A stretch of 49,600 bases of DNA from a virus. The DNA is taken from IMG/VR virus record IMGVR_UViG_3300028581_000064, positions 1 through 49,600 of that record, one strand, 5' to 3'. Below the pieces are notes generated by a model. That model was not told where the DNA came from and searched no databases. It was given only the letters and a program-made list of their open reading frames with translations. The first letter of the stretch is position 1; each line of letters begins with the position of its first letter. The position numbers and the translations under genes are program-made. Shown here piece after piece: positions 14,437 to 22,592 of this stretch.

Positions 14437-16416
14437 TCAATGTGTGTCGAACCAATTCTTACCAATACGCGCATCGCCATCCATGATGTTGACGTTGAGC
14501 AGCTTCGGACCTTCCTTGAAAGCCAACGCACCTAGGGCTCTAGCCTCCTCGGCGTAAGCCTCAGGCACTCTAAACTGAACTTCGTCGTGCATGAATATGG
14601 ATGGTTTGAAGGGTATGTTCTTTGCTTTTAATGCCTTAACGAGCAGCATCACGGCGGCGCCGCAAGTGGCCTTCTCAGTACTCTGAAGCAAGTACACCAA
14701 GAGCTTATGGAAGGAGTCTACGTAGATACGGGCACCAGCCACTGAAGGGATGTAACCGAAATTACCTCCACGTGACGTAGCACCAAAGATCTTCTCAAGT
14801 TTTTCGAGGAGATTCTTGAATCCAGGCACGGCGTTAACGAATCCTGCTTTGAATTTGTTACCTTGCTTTGCGTTGGTTTTGCCAAACAGATAAGACCAAA
14901 GTTTGCCGCCCGAGGCGCCGAATAAGAAAGCGTACAAAATTCGCTTTGCCGCAGCGCGCTTTCTCTTCTTCAGCGCTTGCTCCATTGTCTGATCTTTGTC
15001 TGGCTTCAAGCCACCTTTTATGAGCTCCTCGCTCCAGTCAATACCCATTGAAGTCAGGATGCGATCAATCAACTCAGCGTTGTAGGTGTGAATATCGCCA
15101 TTGATCAGCGTGTCAGTGAATACCGGATCGCCAAGGAAATGCGCTAAGCCACGCGCTTGGTTGCTTGCAGAGTCACAGCCTATCAGCACCCAGCCTGGTT
15201 CGCACTCGAACAACTCACGCATCTGCCGACCGTAAGCAGATTCTGCTGATGGTACGTTGACAATGATCTTGTGTGTTGCACGCATACTGGGCGTGCCGAT
15301 TGACAAGCACTCACCGTGCAGATTTCCGTTTTCGTCTACTGCGTTAATCCACGTTTCAAGGATGGACAGACGCGACTTTGCGACCACATAGTTCGAATAC
15401 AGCACGCCATCGCCGCCAAGAAACTCCAGGCTATCTTCAGTGATTTTAGGCGAGCCTTTGACCTTGCGATTACGGCCGTTGTCGTCGACTTCGTTCTTCC
15501 AATTCCATTCCGTCGGCTCCCAGCCATTGCGGTCAAGAAATATCTTAACGTCTGTCACCGATGAAAGCTTTAGTGGTACAAACTCTACGCGACAGTACTC
15601 GCCAATTATTGGCTGAGACTCTTCAGGGTGACCTTCAAACTTATCAACGCCGAACCAACGACAGGTGTGAGCGTCGTAGAAACCCTCTTTTGTCCACTTC
15701 GGTCTCTTAGTTTCAACGATACCTTTGACAAGGTCCGTAGCGATTGTTTTGTTTCCAAGCCTTGCTGATAGAGCGTCCTCTGCTTTCCTTACTTCTTCCT
15801 GAAGTTCGCCTCTCAGCACAACAGCCTTAGACTTGTTGAAAGGCCAGCCCTCACGCTCGCAATCTCCACACCATCTAGACACTGCATGCTCGATATCTAG
15901 ATATGTGATGAACAACTCTGGCGGTATGGAGCTGGTCTTCTGTCTTGCCAGCTTGTCGAGCAATTCTTCACGTAGTGTTTGATACACACGCAAATTAAGC
16001 TGACAGTCAGAGCGGCAGCGACTGATCATCTCAGGGGACAATTGAGACCAGTCTTCGTGTTCTTGCTTGGGTTGCCCGAAGAACTCGCCCCAAGCCTCAA
16101 GGCTATGACCATCCAGACCGAAACGCCGGTAATTCAAAACCCGTGATAGGACAATTGTGTCAACTAGCAAAACATGATCAGGTATCTTGTAGTCAAACAG
16201 CTTCTCAAATACCTGGACATCATATCCAAGAATATTGTGACCAATCAGCTTCTTTACACGCTTGTTTATGAAATCTTGCCAACCTTGCTCGCCGATAAGC
16301 CACTCTTTAGTTTCACCTGTGGCTACACACACAAAGTGTATAATCCACATCTTAGTGACCTTGGAAAGCAGCCCATCACCTTCTATGTCAAAAATACATT
16401 GCTCAAAGGAAGCCAT
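14437..16416 (-). CDS. Family A DNA polymerase with 3'-5' exonuclease domain, 659 aa
   Basis: Exonuclease motifs: FDIEGDG (D10, E12), HNILGYD near residue 60, and CRSDCQ (D137). Polymerase motifs: motif A GCDSASNQAR (catalytic D415), motif B R487-x3-K491 then FG (F499), motif C FMHDEVQ (D611, E612). The T7 gp5-like length (659 versus 704) indicates the replicative enzyme. Two active-site oddities: the usual Glu of motif A is Gln (Q420), and the T7 Tyr526 position is Phe. It lies between the SSB-like and exonuclease genes. Confidence 0.95.
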   Translation of the reverse strand: MASFEQCIFDIEGDGLLSKVTKMWIIHFVCVATGETKEWLIGEQGWQDFINKRVKKLIGHNILGYDVQVFEKLFDYKIPDHVLLVDTIVLSRVLNYRRFGLDGHSLEAWGEFFGQPKQEHEDWSQLSPEMISRCRSDCQLNLRVYQTLREELLDKLARQKTSSIPPELFITYLDIEHAVSRWCGDCEREGWPFNKSKAVVLRGELQEEVRKAEDALSARLGNKTIATDLVKGIVETKRPKWTKEGFYDAHTCRWFGVDKFEGHPEESQPIIGEYCRVEFVPLKLSSVTDVKIFLDRNGWEPTEWNWKNEVDDNGRNRKVKGSPKITEDSLEFLGGDGVLYSNYVVAKSRLSILETWINAVDENGNLHGECLSIGTPSMRATHKIIVNVPSAESAYGRQMRELFECEPGWVLIGCDSASNQARGLAHFLGDPVFTDTLINGDIHTYNAELIDRILTSMGIDWSEELIKGGLKPDKDQTMEQALKKRKRAAAKRILYAFLFGASGGKLWSYLFGKTNAKQGNKFKAGFVNAVPGFKNLLEKLEKIFGATSRGGNFGYIPSVAGARIYVDSFHKLLVYLLQSTEKATCGAAVMLLVKALKAKNIPFKPSIFMHDEVQFRVPEAYAEEARALGALAFKEGPKLLNVNIMDGDARIGKNWFDTH

Positions 16417-17005
16417 GTTTCTTCAGAATCGCAGGAACGTCATCTGCTTTGATAGGTCCACCTTCTAGCAGCATTGCCACCTTATAGTGGATGTACCACA
16501 CTGCCTTGAGATTCTCCTTGATAACGTCGTCCTTACGCCCTTCTCTTGATAAGTATTTGCTTATCTGTAAAGACAGTGCCTTAGAAGCTGCGGATAGGTC
16601 ATCTCGCAAATATGGCTTACGCATCTCAGCGTCAATCCATTGATAGTCATCAATGAAGTTCTGATAGTGCGCTGCTCTTTGGACTTGCCCTTTGTAGTCG
16701 ATAGTGTCAGCAGTGGTGGGGCCGACGCCCTGGGCGTCAGAGCTAGCCTCCATACCCATTGACCAGGCTATTTCTTTCGCCTGTTGTAACTCTTGCCATC
16801 CCTCAAGGAGCTCTTGAATTATTCTAGGGGACAAGTCAAAGAACTCGTTAGGGTCTTGAGCCTTCAGCTGTACGATACGAAGATCTGTTGACAAAGGTGC
16901 AGGATAATTGTCAAAAAGCGCATTGGCATCTTGGAAAACTTCGGCGAATTGCGGGATATTGGAGTGCTGAAGGGCGTCTAAGTGAAATACACGATATTGT
17001 GGCAT
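16403..17005 (-). CDS. Hypothetical protein between SSB and DNA polymerase, 200 aa
   Basis: MPQYRVFHLDALQHSNIPQF, mostly helical and soluble. The ATG is preceded by TTTGAGGTCAT. The 3' end overlaps the polymerase start by 14 bases, so the two are translationally linked. Its location suggests a replication accessory or recombination role, but no motif supports a specific one. Confidence 0.8.
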   Translation of the reverse strand: MPQYRVFHLDALQHSNIPQFAEVFQDANALFDNYPAPLSTDLRIVQLKAQDPNEFFDLSPRIIQELLEGWQELQQAKEIAWSMGMEASSDAQGVGPTTADTIDYKGQVQRAAHYQNFIDDYQWIDAEMRKPYLRDDLSAASKALSLQISKYLSREGRKDDVIKENLKAVWYIHYKVAMLLEGGPIKADDVPAILKKHGFL

Positions 17006-17044
17006 ATGACCTCAAATTTTAGGCACCCGAAGGTGCCATTCTCA

Positions 17045-17560
17045 TCAATACTTCTCAGGATCCTCTTCAGGAGCGCCTGCTGCTTCAGGTTCAACGACCT
17101 CAGTCTCACCTTCATCATCGAAGTCGTCATCACGTACACGAGCTTCGTACTTAATGAGTTTCTTGACCTGAATACCCATCAAGACAAAAGCGACAGCCAT
17201 TCCGCCGCCCTTCTTAGGATATTCGTACTGATAAAGACGGATGTTGGCAATAGAGCCGTTACCGACAGTGTCAGGATCAATTGGCTCACGACTTGCGTTG
17301 ATGACTTCAACAGGCGACGCGGCCGTCTTGTCCTTCTTGATGATTCGTTTGCGAAGACTTACCCGCGTGTATGCAGGCGAACCGTCTTCCGGGATAACGT
17401 CTTTCATTGGCAAGCCGAGGGCGCGCCATTCAGCCTTTTTGACCTTATCGCGGGTACGCAGCTGAACTTCCCAAGTGGGATTTTCCTTGTCATACTTTCG
17501 ATTGGGACGACTGGGGTTTGCTTTGAGGTAGTAGACTTCGCAGTCCTTTAAGATCGCCAT
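17045..17560 (-). CDS. Putative single-stranded DNA-binding protein, 171 aa
   Basis: A basic, beta-rich body (residues 1-135, aromatic- and Lys-rich, consistent with an OB fold) ends in a strongly acidic tail of about 30 residues (DDDFDDEGETE... EEDPEKY). This is the typical layout of phage SSBs such as T7 gp2.5. It sits at the head of the replication block, with the promoter-like motif 30 bases upstream, fitting an abundant protein. No residue-level signature proves the OB fold, so the assignment rests on layout and context. Confidence 0.7.
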   Translation of the reverse strand: MAILKDCEVYYLKANPSRPNRKYDKENPTWEVQLRTRDKVKKAEWRALGLPMKDVIPEDGSPAYTRVSLRKRIIKKDKTAASPVEVINASREPIDPDTVGNGSIANIRLYQYEYPKKGGGMAVAFVLMGIQVKKLIKYEARVRDDDFDDEGETEVVEPEAAGAPEEDPEKY

Positions 17561-17586
17561 AAGTACCTTTAGTAGAAAAGAAGAAG

Positions 17587-17620
17587 AGGGTTAAGATAAC
17601 GGGTTCGCAAACATGAAGTG
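17587..17620 (-). promoter_or_regulatory. Candidate phage RNA polymerase promoter, copy C
   Basis: Minus strand ACTTCATGTTTGC then GAACCCGTTATCTTAACCCT, sharing about 28 of 33 bases with the copy at 28188-28221. It begins right after the stop of the gene at 17621 and ends 26 bases upstream of the SSB-like ATG. Confidence 0.6.
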
Positions 17621-17821
17621 CTACTCGTCTGGAATCGAACGATCCCACTCTTCTTTAGAAATGCCTGTCATGATGAACTCACGATCATCAGCAGACAAGT
17701 CAGGAAAAATATTCTGCGCGAGTCCTTGACCGTTTTCAAACCGTGACAACTGATCTTGAGTGCAATTTACTTCGAGTGTCCTTGTAACACCCGTCAGCGC
17801 TGAAGTCCTTGTTACTTGCAT
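17621..17821 (-). CDS. Small conserved phage protein, 66 aa
   Basis: MQVTRTSALTGVTRTLEVNC and later FPDLSADDREFIMTGISKEE. The pattern 'TRTS..TG..RT..' plus 'FP.LS.D.REF.MTGI..EEWD' recurs in small proteins of many phages, in my recollection. Function unknown. The 3' end abuts the promoter-like motif. The start overlaps the end of the preceding gene. Confidence 0.8.
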   Translation of the reverse strand: MQVTRTSALTGVTRTLEVNCTQDQLSRFENGQGLAQNIFPDLSADDREFIMTGISKEEWDRSIPDE

Positions 17822-18234
17822 GTCAATTCTTGCTCATTACGCGCCCAGTACGCAATAGTCAACGCTTCTGTTGCAAGCAGGTTTGCGTTGTTATTGTGAA
17901 TGGATTGAGGTACATAAAAGAAGTCGCCTCCTGCATTGTTTGTGCATAGCAAAAACATGATATAATCACCGTGACGACTCACAGTGTCAATCGCTGAGGG
18001 CTTCAAAGCACAACTCAGATAATTGCCGCCTGCATCCAGCGCCAGACCCGGCAACTTAAGAGTGTCCTCTGGAGCTTCGATCAGGTAGCAATTACCTCCA
18101 AACATACCCATGAAGGACGTTTCGATGTCGCCTGCATCGTAGATTAGCGTAACTTGCTCTTTGACTGTTTTGTAGACCACATGGTCTTCGCCAAGAGCGA
18201 CTCTCATTTCCTCAAGTGTGTCAAAGATCTTCAA
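17812..18234 (-). CDS. Hypothetical protein, 140 aa (TTG start)
   Basis: TTG at 18234 is chosen because GGAGGAG lies 6 bases upstream, inside the end of the preceding gene; the frame upstream is a shadow of that gene. The product begins M(L)KIFDTLEEMRVALGEDH and contains GDIETSFMGMFGGN and LCTNNAGGDFFYVP. It looks like a conserved soluble alpha/beta phage protein. No function known. Confidence 0.7.
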   Translation of the reverse strand: MKIFDTLEEMRVALGEDHVVYKTVKEQVTLIYDAGDIETSFMGMFGGNCYLIEAPEDTLKLPGLALDAGGNYLSCALKPSAIDTVSRHGDYIMFLLCTNNAGGDFFYVPQSIHNNNANLLATEALTIAYWARNEQELTCK

Positions 18235-18562
18235 GAGAAACTCCTCCAAGTTGTTCCACAAGCTTGCTGAACTTGCGTTGAAGTTCCGAGAAGCTCGCCT
18301 CAAGTTGTGTAAGGCGTTCTAGCTGTGTCAGCTCCTTCTTCGACCTGACAATGTCAGTCATTGACGGTACATTAAGCGACTCCCGAAGACCGCGAATGTT
18401 TCCTGCAGTGATTTTGAAGTTAAGCGTCTTCTCAGCGTATTTCGCAAACTCATCATCGCTTATACACTTTTCAACAAACTCCTTCTCCACAAGCGCAGCC
18501 ACAAGCATAGCTTTACGGATATCGAGACGATGATTAGAACGGCCAGTTGAGTTTTCAGTCAT
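18221..18562 (-). CDS. Helical/coiled-coil hypothetical protein, 113 aa
   Basis: MTENSTGRSNHRLDIRKAML... The start overlaps the RNA polymerase stop as ATGA. A winged-helix-like N-terminal region (FAKYAEKTLNFKITAGNIRG) is followed by a coiled coil at residues about 75-106 (LTQLEASFSELQRKFSKLVE). A small DNA-binding regulator is possible, inferred only from this arrangement. Confidence 0.75.
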   Translation of the reverse strand: MTENSTGRSNHRLDIRKAMLVAALVEKEFVEKCISDDEFAKYAEKTLNFKITAGNIRGLRESLNVPSMTDIVRSKKELTQLERLTQLEASFSELQRKFSKLVEQLGGVSLEDL

Positions 18563-20811
18563 GGGCTAAATGCGTATTCAGATTCAAGTATAGCTGAGAC
18601 GTCCAAGTTTCCAAATGAAACATTTGACATGTCAGCGCCGATGTCATCAAATAGTTGCTTAAGAGGGTTTACATTGTAGAGTTGTACAAATGACTTTCTA
18701 ACAGACACAAAAAGCTCATCCATATCTGAAAGGAGAGCGCCAAAGCTGTCGTGGATAGTAGTGATATCTGCGTCAGTATTGCACACGGTTATGGCAACAT
18801 GAGCAGCGTCTAGAGAGTGGATTGCATTAGGACTGGCGCCTTGAATTTGTTTACCCTTAGTTGGCTCGACATCTTCGATAAAACAAATATTTATCTGCAG
18901 TGTGTTCTCATAGTAACCAGTACTCTTTCTGGCACCGACTGGAGGACCGTACTGCACATAGATCTTCTTTATCTTTCCAGATGTGTAATTCTGAACTACG
19001 GGAAACTTTGTTATAGGGACCACCCAGCTAAGAAAGCGACCTTCTTCCTCGGCCTTTCTGCCTGCGTCTTCAAACAGGCTAAGAAGCTGCATAGGGCGCT
19101 TAAGAGAAACCTTGCAGTCTTCGTACACACGACGCCCCATAAAAGCAGCCCATCGATGTTGCATATGAAGCAGAAGCGCAATGCCATGTTTCTTTGCGTC
19201 ACTTATCTGCTGCTCTCCAAGACCGTATGGCGTACCTCCGTACGGTAGTGTCATCACGTTTCGTTTGACAATCTTGCGCCTCTCTTTGGCGCTATCTACG
19301 CGACGCCAGAAGACTTGTGGTGTAATAACATCGATATCAGGATTGGAGTTCTTAAGCGCTAACAGAGCGTTTACCAGTGGCGCTCTTGTCTCGTCAGAGA
19401 ATTCTTTCGCCGATATCTCGCGTTTAAGAGTCATCAGGTCATCAATAAAAGCGTCTGCGCGTGCAACTACATCAGCTGGCAGCCTTGACACTTCAGCGTT
19501 GACGCTCTCCCACACGCTTGAAGCCACATAACGATACAAATCACCGGGGTATTCCTGTTTGACAAGGTTCACATGTACGGCCGTAACCTCGTCTCGCGTA
19601 AGAGCAGCAAGGTGTTGGCAACCATTGTTGGATCCGTCTATGAAACCCAAGTACCCAGATTGATAGCCGTAGCTGTTGAAATCGTTGTTGTTGAACTGCC
19701 ACACTCGTAGATTTTTAAGCTCAATACAGCCAGCCAGGAATCTCCATGGATTTTCTGCAGACATCCATCCAGTGTTTATCTTCGGCGCTTCAGCATAAGA
19801 CAGCAAAAGATCTTCATGACGCTCAGCCCACTCAAATCGGTTTTGTAGAGGTATCTTGTCAGTCTTAAGACCGTCAGATCTATCTGCATCACCCGCCCAC
19901 TCCGACGCGATAGTGACCATTAACCACCAATAGCCTCTTGCACCTATCGGTTTCCTTTCGGCTCGCAACAATAGGCCTTTTGATAAGTCAGAACCTTGCT
20001 CGTGTAGATAGGCTGATGATGGGTACTTACGACCACGAAAGTCGTAGTAATAGACATGGTAAAAAGTTTTGTTGAGTAGCCGTTTGCCCATGTCAGTGAT
20101 AGCTTTTGCTTCTCTGACTTTTGTGGCCCTGGCTTCTGGGTTGACCTGCTCCCAGATATCCGCAAAAGCGTCAGTACGATTCTTCAAGGCCCAGGCTGCA
20201 ACAGTGAGCAACTCGCTATTTACATTCCAACCGATACGTTGTGATCTGTTGAGAGACTCAAACACCATTGGCTGATTGGAAGGGCTCAAGGACTTGAGCA
20301 CCTCTGAGCTACCTGTCTTCACGATCATGACACCGGAAGGATGTCTAGTACCGACCCAATCTGAAGGCTTTGAAAGTGTGGGGAGCTTTCTAACCTTTTC
20401 AAAAGACAGTGTGCTCCATATTGCAGCAATTGCTTCTTCATCTTTAACAACTATTGCATAAGTTGCATGTGATTTTCCTGCAACGACCACCAACTCTAGA
20501 ACGCCCAAGGTCTGGAACGTATACAACAGAAACGCTCCGGTTTTTGCAGCAACAGCCGAGTCTTTACGATGGCCTAGTTTGGAGCGTATTGTGTGGCCTA
20601 AAGCTGATATAAGCTCTGAGAAGTAAATGTTCTGCGACTTGGCACCCTTTTTGGGCCTTGTGTACAGGTACAGCGTACTTATGAGTTCTGAGTAGTAGTC
20701 ATCCACAGTGTGCTTTAGTAAAAAAGACACAGGGTTCTGTGGTGCTATTTCGTTGGCAAGTCGATTAGTTATGGATGCTACAATTATCGATTTAGTTAGT
20801 TTTACTGACAT
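18559..20811 (-). CDS. T7-type single-subunit RNA polymerase, 750 aa
   Basis: Transcribes phage genes from its own promoters. Motifs: YDFRGRKYP (256), motif A GFIDGSNNGCQH with D392 (T7 D537), motif B KRNVMTLPYGG with K517 and Y525 (T7 K631, Y639), motif C HDSFG with D688 (T7 D812). The C-terminus ends ESEYAFSP, comparable to the T7 foot FAFA. It is about 130 residues shorter than T7 RNAP, mainly at the N-terminus, so promoter opening and lysozyme-type regulation may differ. Its presence with siphovirus tail genes is unusual. The 29-aa membrane micro-gene overlaps its start. Confidence 0.97.
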   Translation of the reverse strand: MSVKLTKSIIVASITNRLANEIAPQNPVSFLLKHTVDDYYSELISTLYLYTRPKKGAKSQNIYFSELISALGHTIRSKLGHRKDSAVAAKTGAFLLYTFQTLGVLELVVVAGKSHATYAIVVKDEEAIAAIWSTLSFEKVRKLPTLSKPSDWVGTRHPSGVMIVKTGSSEVLKSLSPSNQPMVFESLNRSQRIGWNVNSELLTVAAWALKNRTDAFADIWEQVNPEARATKVREAKAITDMGKRLLNKTFYHVYYYDFRGRKYPSSAYLHEQGSDLSKGLLLRAERKPIGARGYWWLMVTIASEWAGDADRSDGLKTDKIPLQNRFEWAERHEDLLLSYAEAPKINTGWMSAENPWRFLAGCIELKNLRVWQFNNNDFNSYGYQSGYLGFIDGSNNGCQHLAALTRDEVTAVHVNLVKQEYPGDLYRYVASSVWESVNAEVSRLPADVVARADAFIDDLMTLKREISAKEFSDETRAPLVNALLALKNSNPDIDVITPQVFWRRVDSAKERRKIVKRNVMTLPYGGTPYGLGEQQISDAKKHGIALLLHMQHRWAAFMGRRVYEDCKVSLKRPMQLLSLFEDAGRKAEEEGRFLSWVVPITKFPVVQNYTSGKIKKIYVQYGPPVGARKSTGYYENTLQINICFIEDVEPTKGKQIQGASPNAIHSLDAAHVAITVCNTDADITTIHDSFGALLSDMDELFVSVRKSFVQLYNVNPLKQLFDDIGADMSNVSFGNLDVSAILESEYAFSP

Positions 20812-20881
20812 GTTTCGGTAGCTTCGCCAGTATGTAAGGGATTAAATAAATTATCCAAAATCCAATTAAAAACCTAGTCAT
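20792..20881 (-). CDS. Membrane micro-protein, 29 aa, overlapping the RNA polymerase start
   Basis: Encodes MTRFLIGFWIIYLIPYILAK followed by LPKHVSKTN: one hydrophobic segment with a basic tail. The ATG at 20881 overlaps the preceding stop (ATGACTAG) and has AGGAG about 10 bases upstream. It ends 20 bases inside the polymerase gene in another frame. It may couple translation of the polymerase. Short length limits confidence. Confidence 0.5.
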   Translation of the reverse strand: MTRFLIGFWIIYLIPYILAKLPKHVSKTN

Positions 20882-21035
20882 AGATGCCGAGCTCCTTTAA
20901 CTTACCTTTTTGAACAACGTAGATCAAGGCAGACAGCAGCAGACAAGCACCAGGCGATAGTTGGAAAAATAGAAAGATAGCAACCAGAAGGAGTATGAAG
21001 TGAGCAAGCTCTATTTTTATGAGTTCTTTAGACAT
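20874..21035 (-). CDS. Small membrane protein, 53 aa
   Basis: ATG at 21035 has a strong GGAAGGAGG site. MSKELIKIELAHFILLLVAI: residues about 11-26 and 29-42 are hydrophobic, giving a two-pass hairpin, then a basic tail QKGKLKELGIYD. It lies between a terminator and the RNA polymerase. No family recognised. Confidence 0.75.
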   Translation of the reverse strand: MSKELIKIELAHFILLLVAIFLFFQLSPGACLLLSALIYVVQKGKLKELGIYD

Positions 21036-21052
21036 ACGACCTCCTTCCAGCG

Positions 21053-21100
21053 AAAAAAAAAAAAGAGGGACTACAACCACCCAGCCCGAAGGCTGAGTGG
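21053..21100 (-). terminator. UUCG hairpin plus 12-T tract
   Basis: Minus strand CCACTCAGCC-TTCG-GGCTGGGTGG (21100-21077, one mismatch pair) immediately after a stop codon. A run of 12 T residues follows 12 bases later (21064-21053). The hairpin is separated from the T-run, so termination may be partial. It would set the level of the downstream membrane and polymerase genes. Confidence 0.6.
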
Positions 21101-21101
21101 C

Positions 21102-21446
21102 TTAGACGCGATTCACAGATCTCGCGCCGGCGAAACCTGATAGCAACAAACGTAATTTTCTTGCACTGTCTTTTTTCACAAAGAAAGGGACAGGCGACCC
21201 GAAGATATCTACGAATGGAACGACAGGTATCGGATTCAGCAGCGAGCCGAAGTAGTAGGACTCTTCGAAGATCACAGGCTCTACTGCACTAAGCTTGAAC
21301 TCTCTGACCGTAAAGATGAACTCACGATCGTCGAGGTAACGTCTGGCTTTTGAGAAGCCTTCTTTCTTCGTGCAGTAGTAGCCGTGTATCCGAACTACAT
21401 CACTCGGTGGCAGGCTTGCGGAGCTTGGCATACAGCGTGTGACCAA
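21102..21446 (-). CDS. Hypothetical protein, 114 aa
   Basis: The C-terminal two thirds look real (HGYYCTKKEGFSKARRYLDD ... FVDIFGSPVPFFVKKDSARK). The start is uncertain: ATG 21446 or 21431 lie inside the upstream membrane-protein gene and neither has a ribosome site. The stretch PIPVVPFVDIFGSPVPFF is hydrophobic but broken by prolines. Function unknown. Confidence 0.6.
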   Translation of the reverse strand: MVTRCMPSSASLPPSDVVRIHGYYCTKKEGFSKARRYLDDREFIFTVREFKLSAVEPVIFEESYYFGSLLNPIPVVPFVDIFGSPVPFFVKKDSARKLRLLLSGFAGARSVNRV

Positions 21447-21756
21447 TCCCGATCAAGCCGCCGCCAATGGCTGCAAGGACGGACCAGAAAATCGCTGTAG
21501 CAGGGACTGCAAGAACACCAAAGAAACCAGGGGCACCGAACACAAACCCGGCAAGAACTGCAAGGGCTGCAAACGCTGCGTATGTGACGACTCGCATGAT
21601 GTCTACTTTCAGTTGGGAGGTTACTGGAACAAACAGGTAGAACGAGATGCACCCTAGTGTGAACAAGGGAAACATCAAAAAACTCAGTAATACAACTACC
21701 GAGATTGCCACTCGCTTTGACACGAGCACAATTCTTTTCAAATCAAGCCTTTGCAT
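21400..21756 (-). CDS. Membrane protein with about three transmembrane segments, 118 aa
   Basis: MQRLDLKRIVLVSKRVAISV: hydrophobic stretches at about residues 12-46, 55-80 and 82-105, with a basic N-terminus and tail (LYAKLRKPATE). The ribosome site AGAAAGG lies before ATG 21756. It is the first gene after the 307-base gene-free region, so it may be the first gene of the early transcript that includes the RNA polymerase. No family recognised. Confidence 0.8.
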   Translation of the reverse strand: MQRLDLKRIVLVSKRVAISVVVLLSFLMFPLFTLGCISFYLFVPVTSQLKVDIMRVVTYAAFAALAVLAGFVFGAPGFFGVLAVPATAIFWSVLAAIGGGLIGIGHTLYAKLRKPATE

Positions 21757-22063
21757 ATAAGCCTTTCTGACTTAAAAACTCGTTAAGAAGCTCTTAAGAC
21801 AGAGCCCACCATCACACGTGAAAGACTCTAATATACTAACATTTAAGTATATTTGTCTGAAACGCGTAACGCTTGGTGGGATGCCTCTCACTGGGAGTAC
21901 TTGATTCGCCTCAAGGGTCTGGGCTGCCGTAGACACTGAGATTCTCTCTTTCGAAAGATTCTACTTATGGTCGAAGCTACACCCTATATAAACTAACAAT
22001 AGTATTAGAAACGTCTCACGACGTTTTTCGCCCATTCACGCAGGGCTCATCAGTAATACGCGT
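21757..22063 (-). promoter_or_regulatory. Gene-free structured region upstream of the RNA polymerase operon
   Basis: 307 bases without a convincing gene. I see an 8-bp inverted repeat AATATACT/AGTATATT (21830-21837/21846-21853), a longer-range pair CCCACCA/TGGTGGG (21805-21811/21874-21880), and a 7-bp stem AAACGTC/GACGTTT at 22009-22026. On the minus strand CAGACA-N18-TATATT (around 21833) is a weak sigma70-like promoter candidate. Being ahead of the polymerase operon, this is where a host-read early promoter would be expected. Confidence 0.45.
22009..22028. terminator. Small bidirectional terminator-like hairpin
   Basis: AAACGTC-TCAC-GACGTTT, followed on the plus strand by further T residues. 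It is only weakly U-rich on the minus strand, where it could end the tRNA and small-gene transcript after the stop at 22064. Low GC content makes it marginal. Confidence 0.35.
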
Positions 22064-22348
22064 TCAGTCGGTGCTGAGACCCTTCACAACGTTGTTGGCC
22101 TCATCCTGCAGTTCCTTCATGGCAACCTGGATGGCCTTCTCCTGACGACGAACTTGCCGCAGGCTGGCAACGTGCTGCTGCATGCGTTCGTAGATGTTCT
22201 CGAGCCTGCGCTTGACTTCGACCTTCTTGCGGTCGATGAACTCCTTGTGGAGCTCCTTCAGCACTTCCGCGCTGACGCCTTGTTGTTCGCCGGACAGGTC
22301 GCTCAAGAACTGACCGAAATTGACTTCCACTTGCTTGCGAGCGCTCAT
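22064..22348 (-). CDS. Coiled-coil hypothetical protein, 94 aa
   Basis: MSARKQVEVNFGQFLSDLSG, then a long charged helix from about residue 25 to 90 (KVEVKRRLENIYERMQQHVA, then RRQEKAIQVAMKELQDEA), probably a coiled coil. The ATG has AAGGAGAAA upstream. It is the last gene of the block before the 307-base gap. Function unknown. Confidence 0.8.
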   Translation of the reverse strand: MSARKQVEVNFGQFLSDLSGEQQGVSAEVLKELHKEFIDRKKVEVKRRLENIYERMQQHVASLRQVRRQEKAIQVAMKELQDEANNVVKGLSTD

Positions 22349-22370
22349 GATTTCTCCTTGTTGAGCATGT

Positions 22371-22390
22371 GGTGCTTTATCGTAAGCACC
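22371..22390 (-). other. Small hairpin between genes
   Basis: GGTGCTT-TATCGT-AAGCACC, a perfect 7-bp stem, lies between the 61-aa gene and the coiled-coil gene and 10-20 bases upstream of the latter's ribosome site. It could affect mRNA processing or translation. There is no T-tract. Confidence 0.45.
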
Positions 22391-22397
22391 GATACGT

Positions 22398-22583
22398 TTA
22401 GTTGCCGTTGACGCGACGGCAGAGTTCGGAATGCGTCATCTTGTTTCGAGGCAGCCCTGCACGCCTACGGGAGCTTCGAGCGGCTGCAATGTCACGCATC
22501 CGCGCGCCTGATTGTGATCGCAGCGCTTGGTTCTCAGCGGCCAGATCGACCGCGCCTTTGACTTCTTTCTGATGTACGCACAT
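22398..22583 (-). CDS. Small basic protein, 61 aa
   Basis: MCVHQKEVKGAVDLAAENQA then an Arg-rich region (AAARSSRRRAGLPRNKMTHS). ATG at 22583 has AGGAG 8 bases upstream, within CCTAGGAG, which also holds the stop of the lipoprotein gene. The basic middle could bind nucleic acid. Not recognised. Confidence 0.65.
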   Translation of the reverse strand: MCVHQKEVKGAVDLAAENQALRSQSGARMRDIAAARSSRRRAGLPRNKMTHSELCRRVNGN

Positions 22584-22592
22584 GGATGGCTC

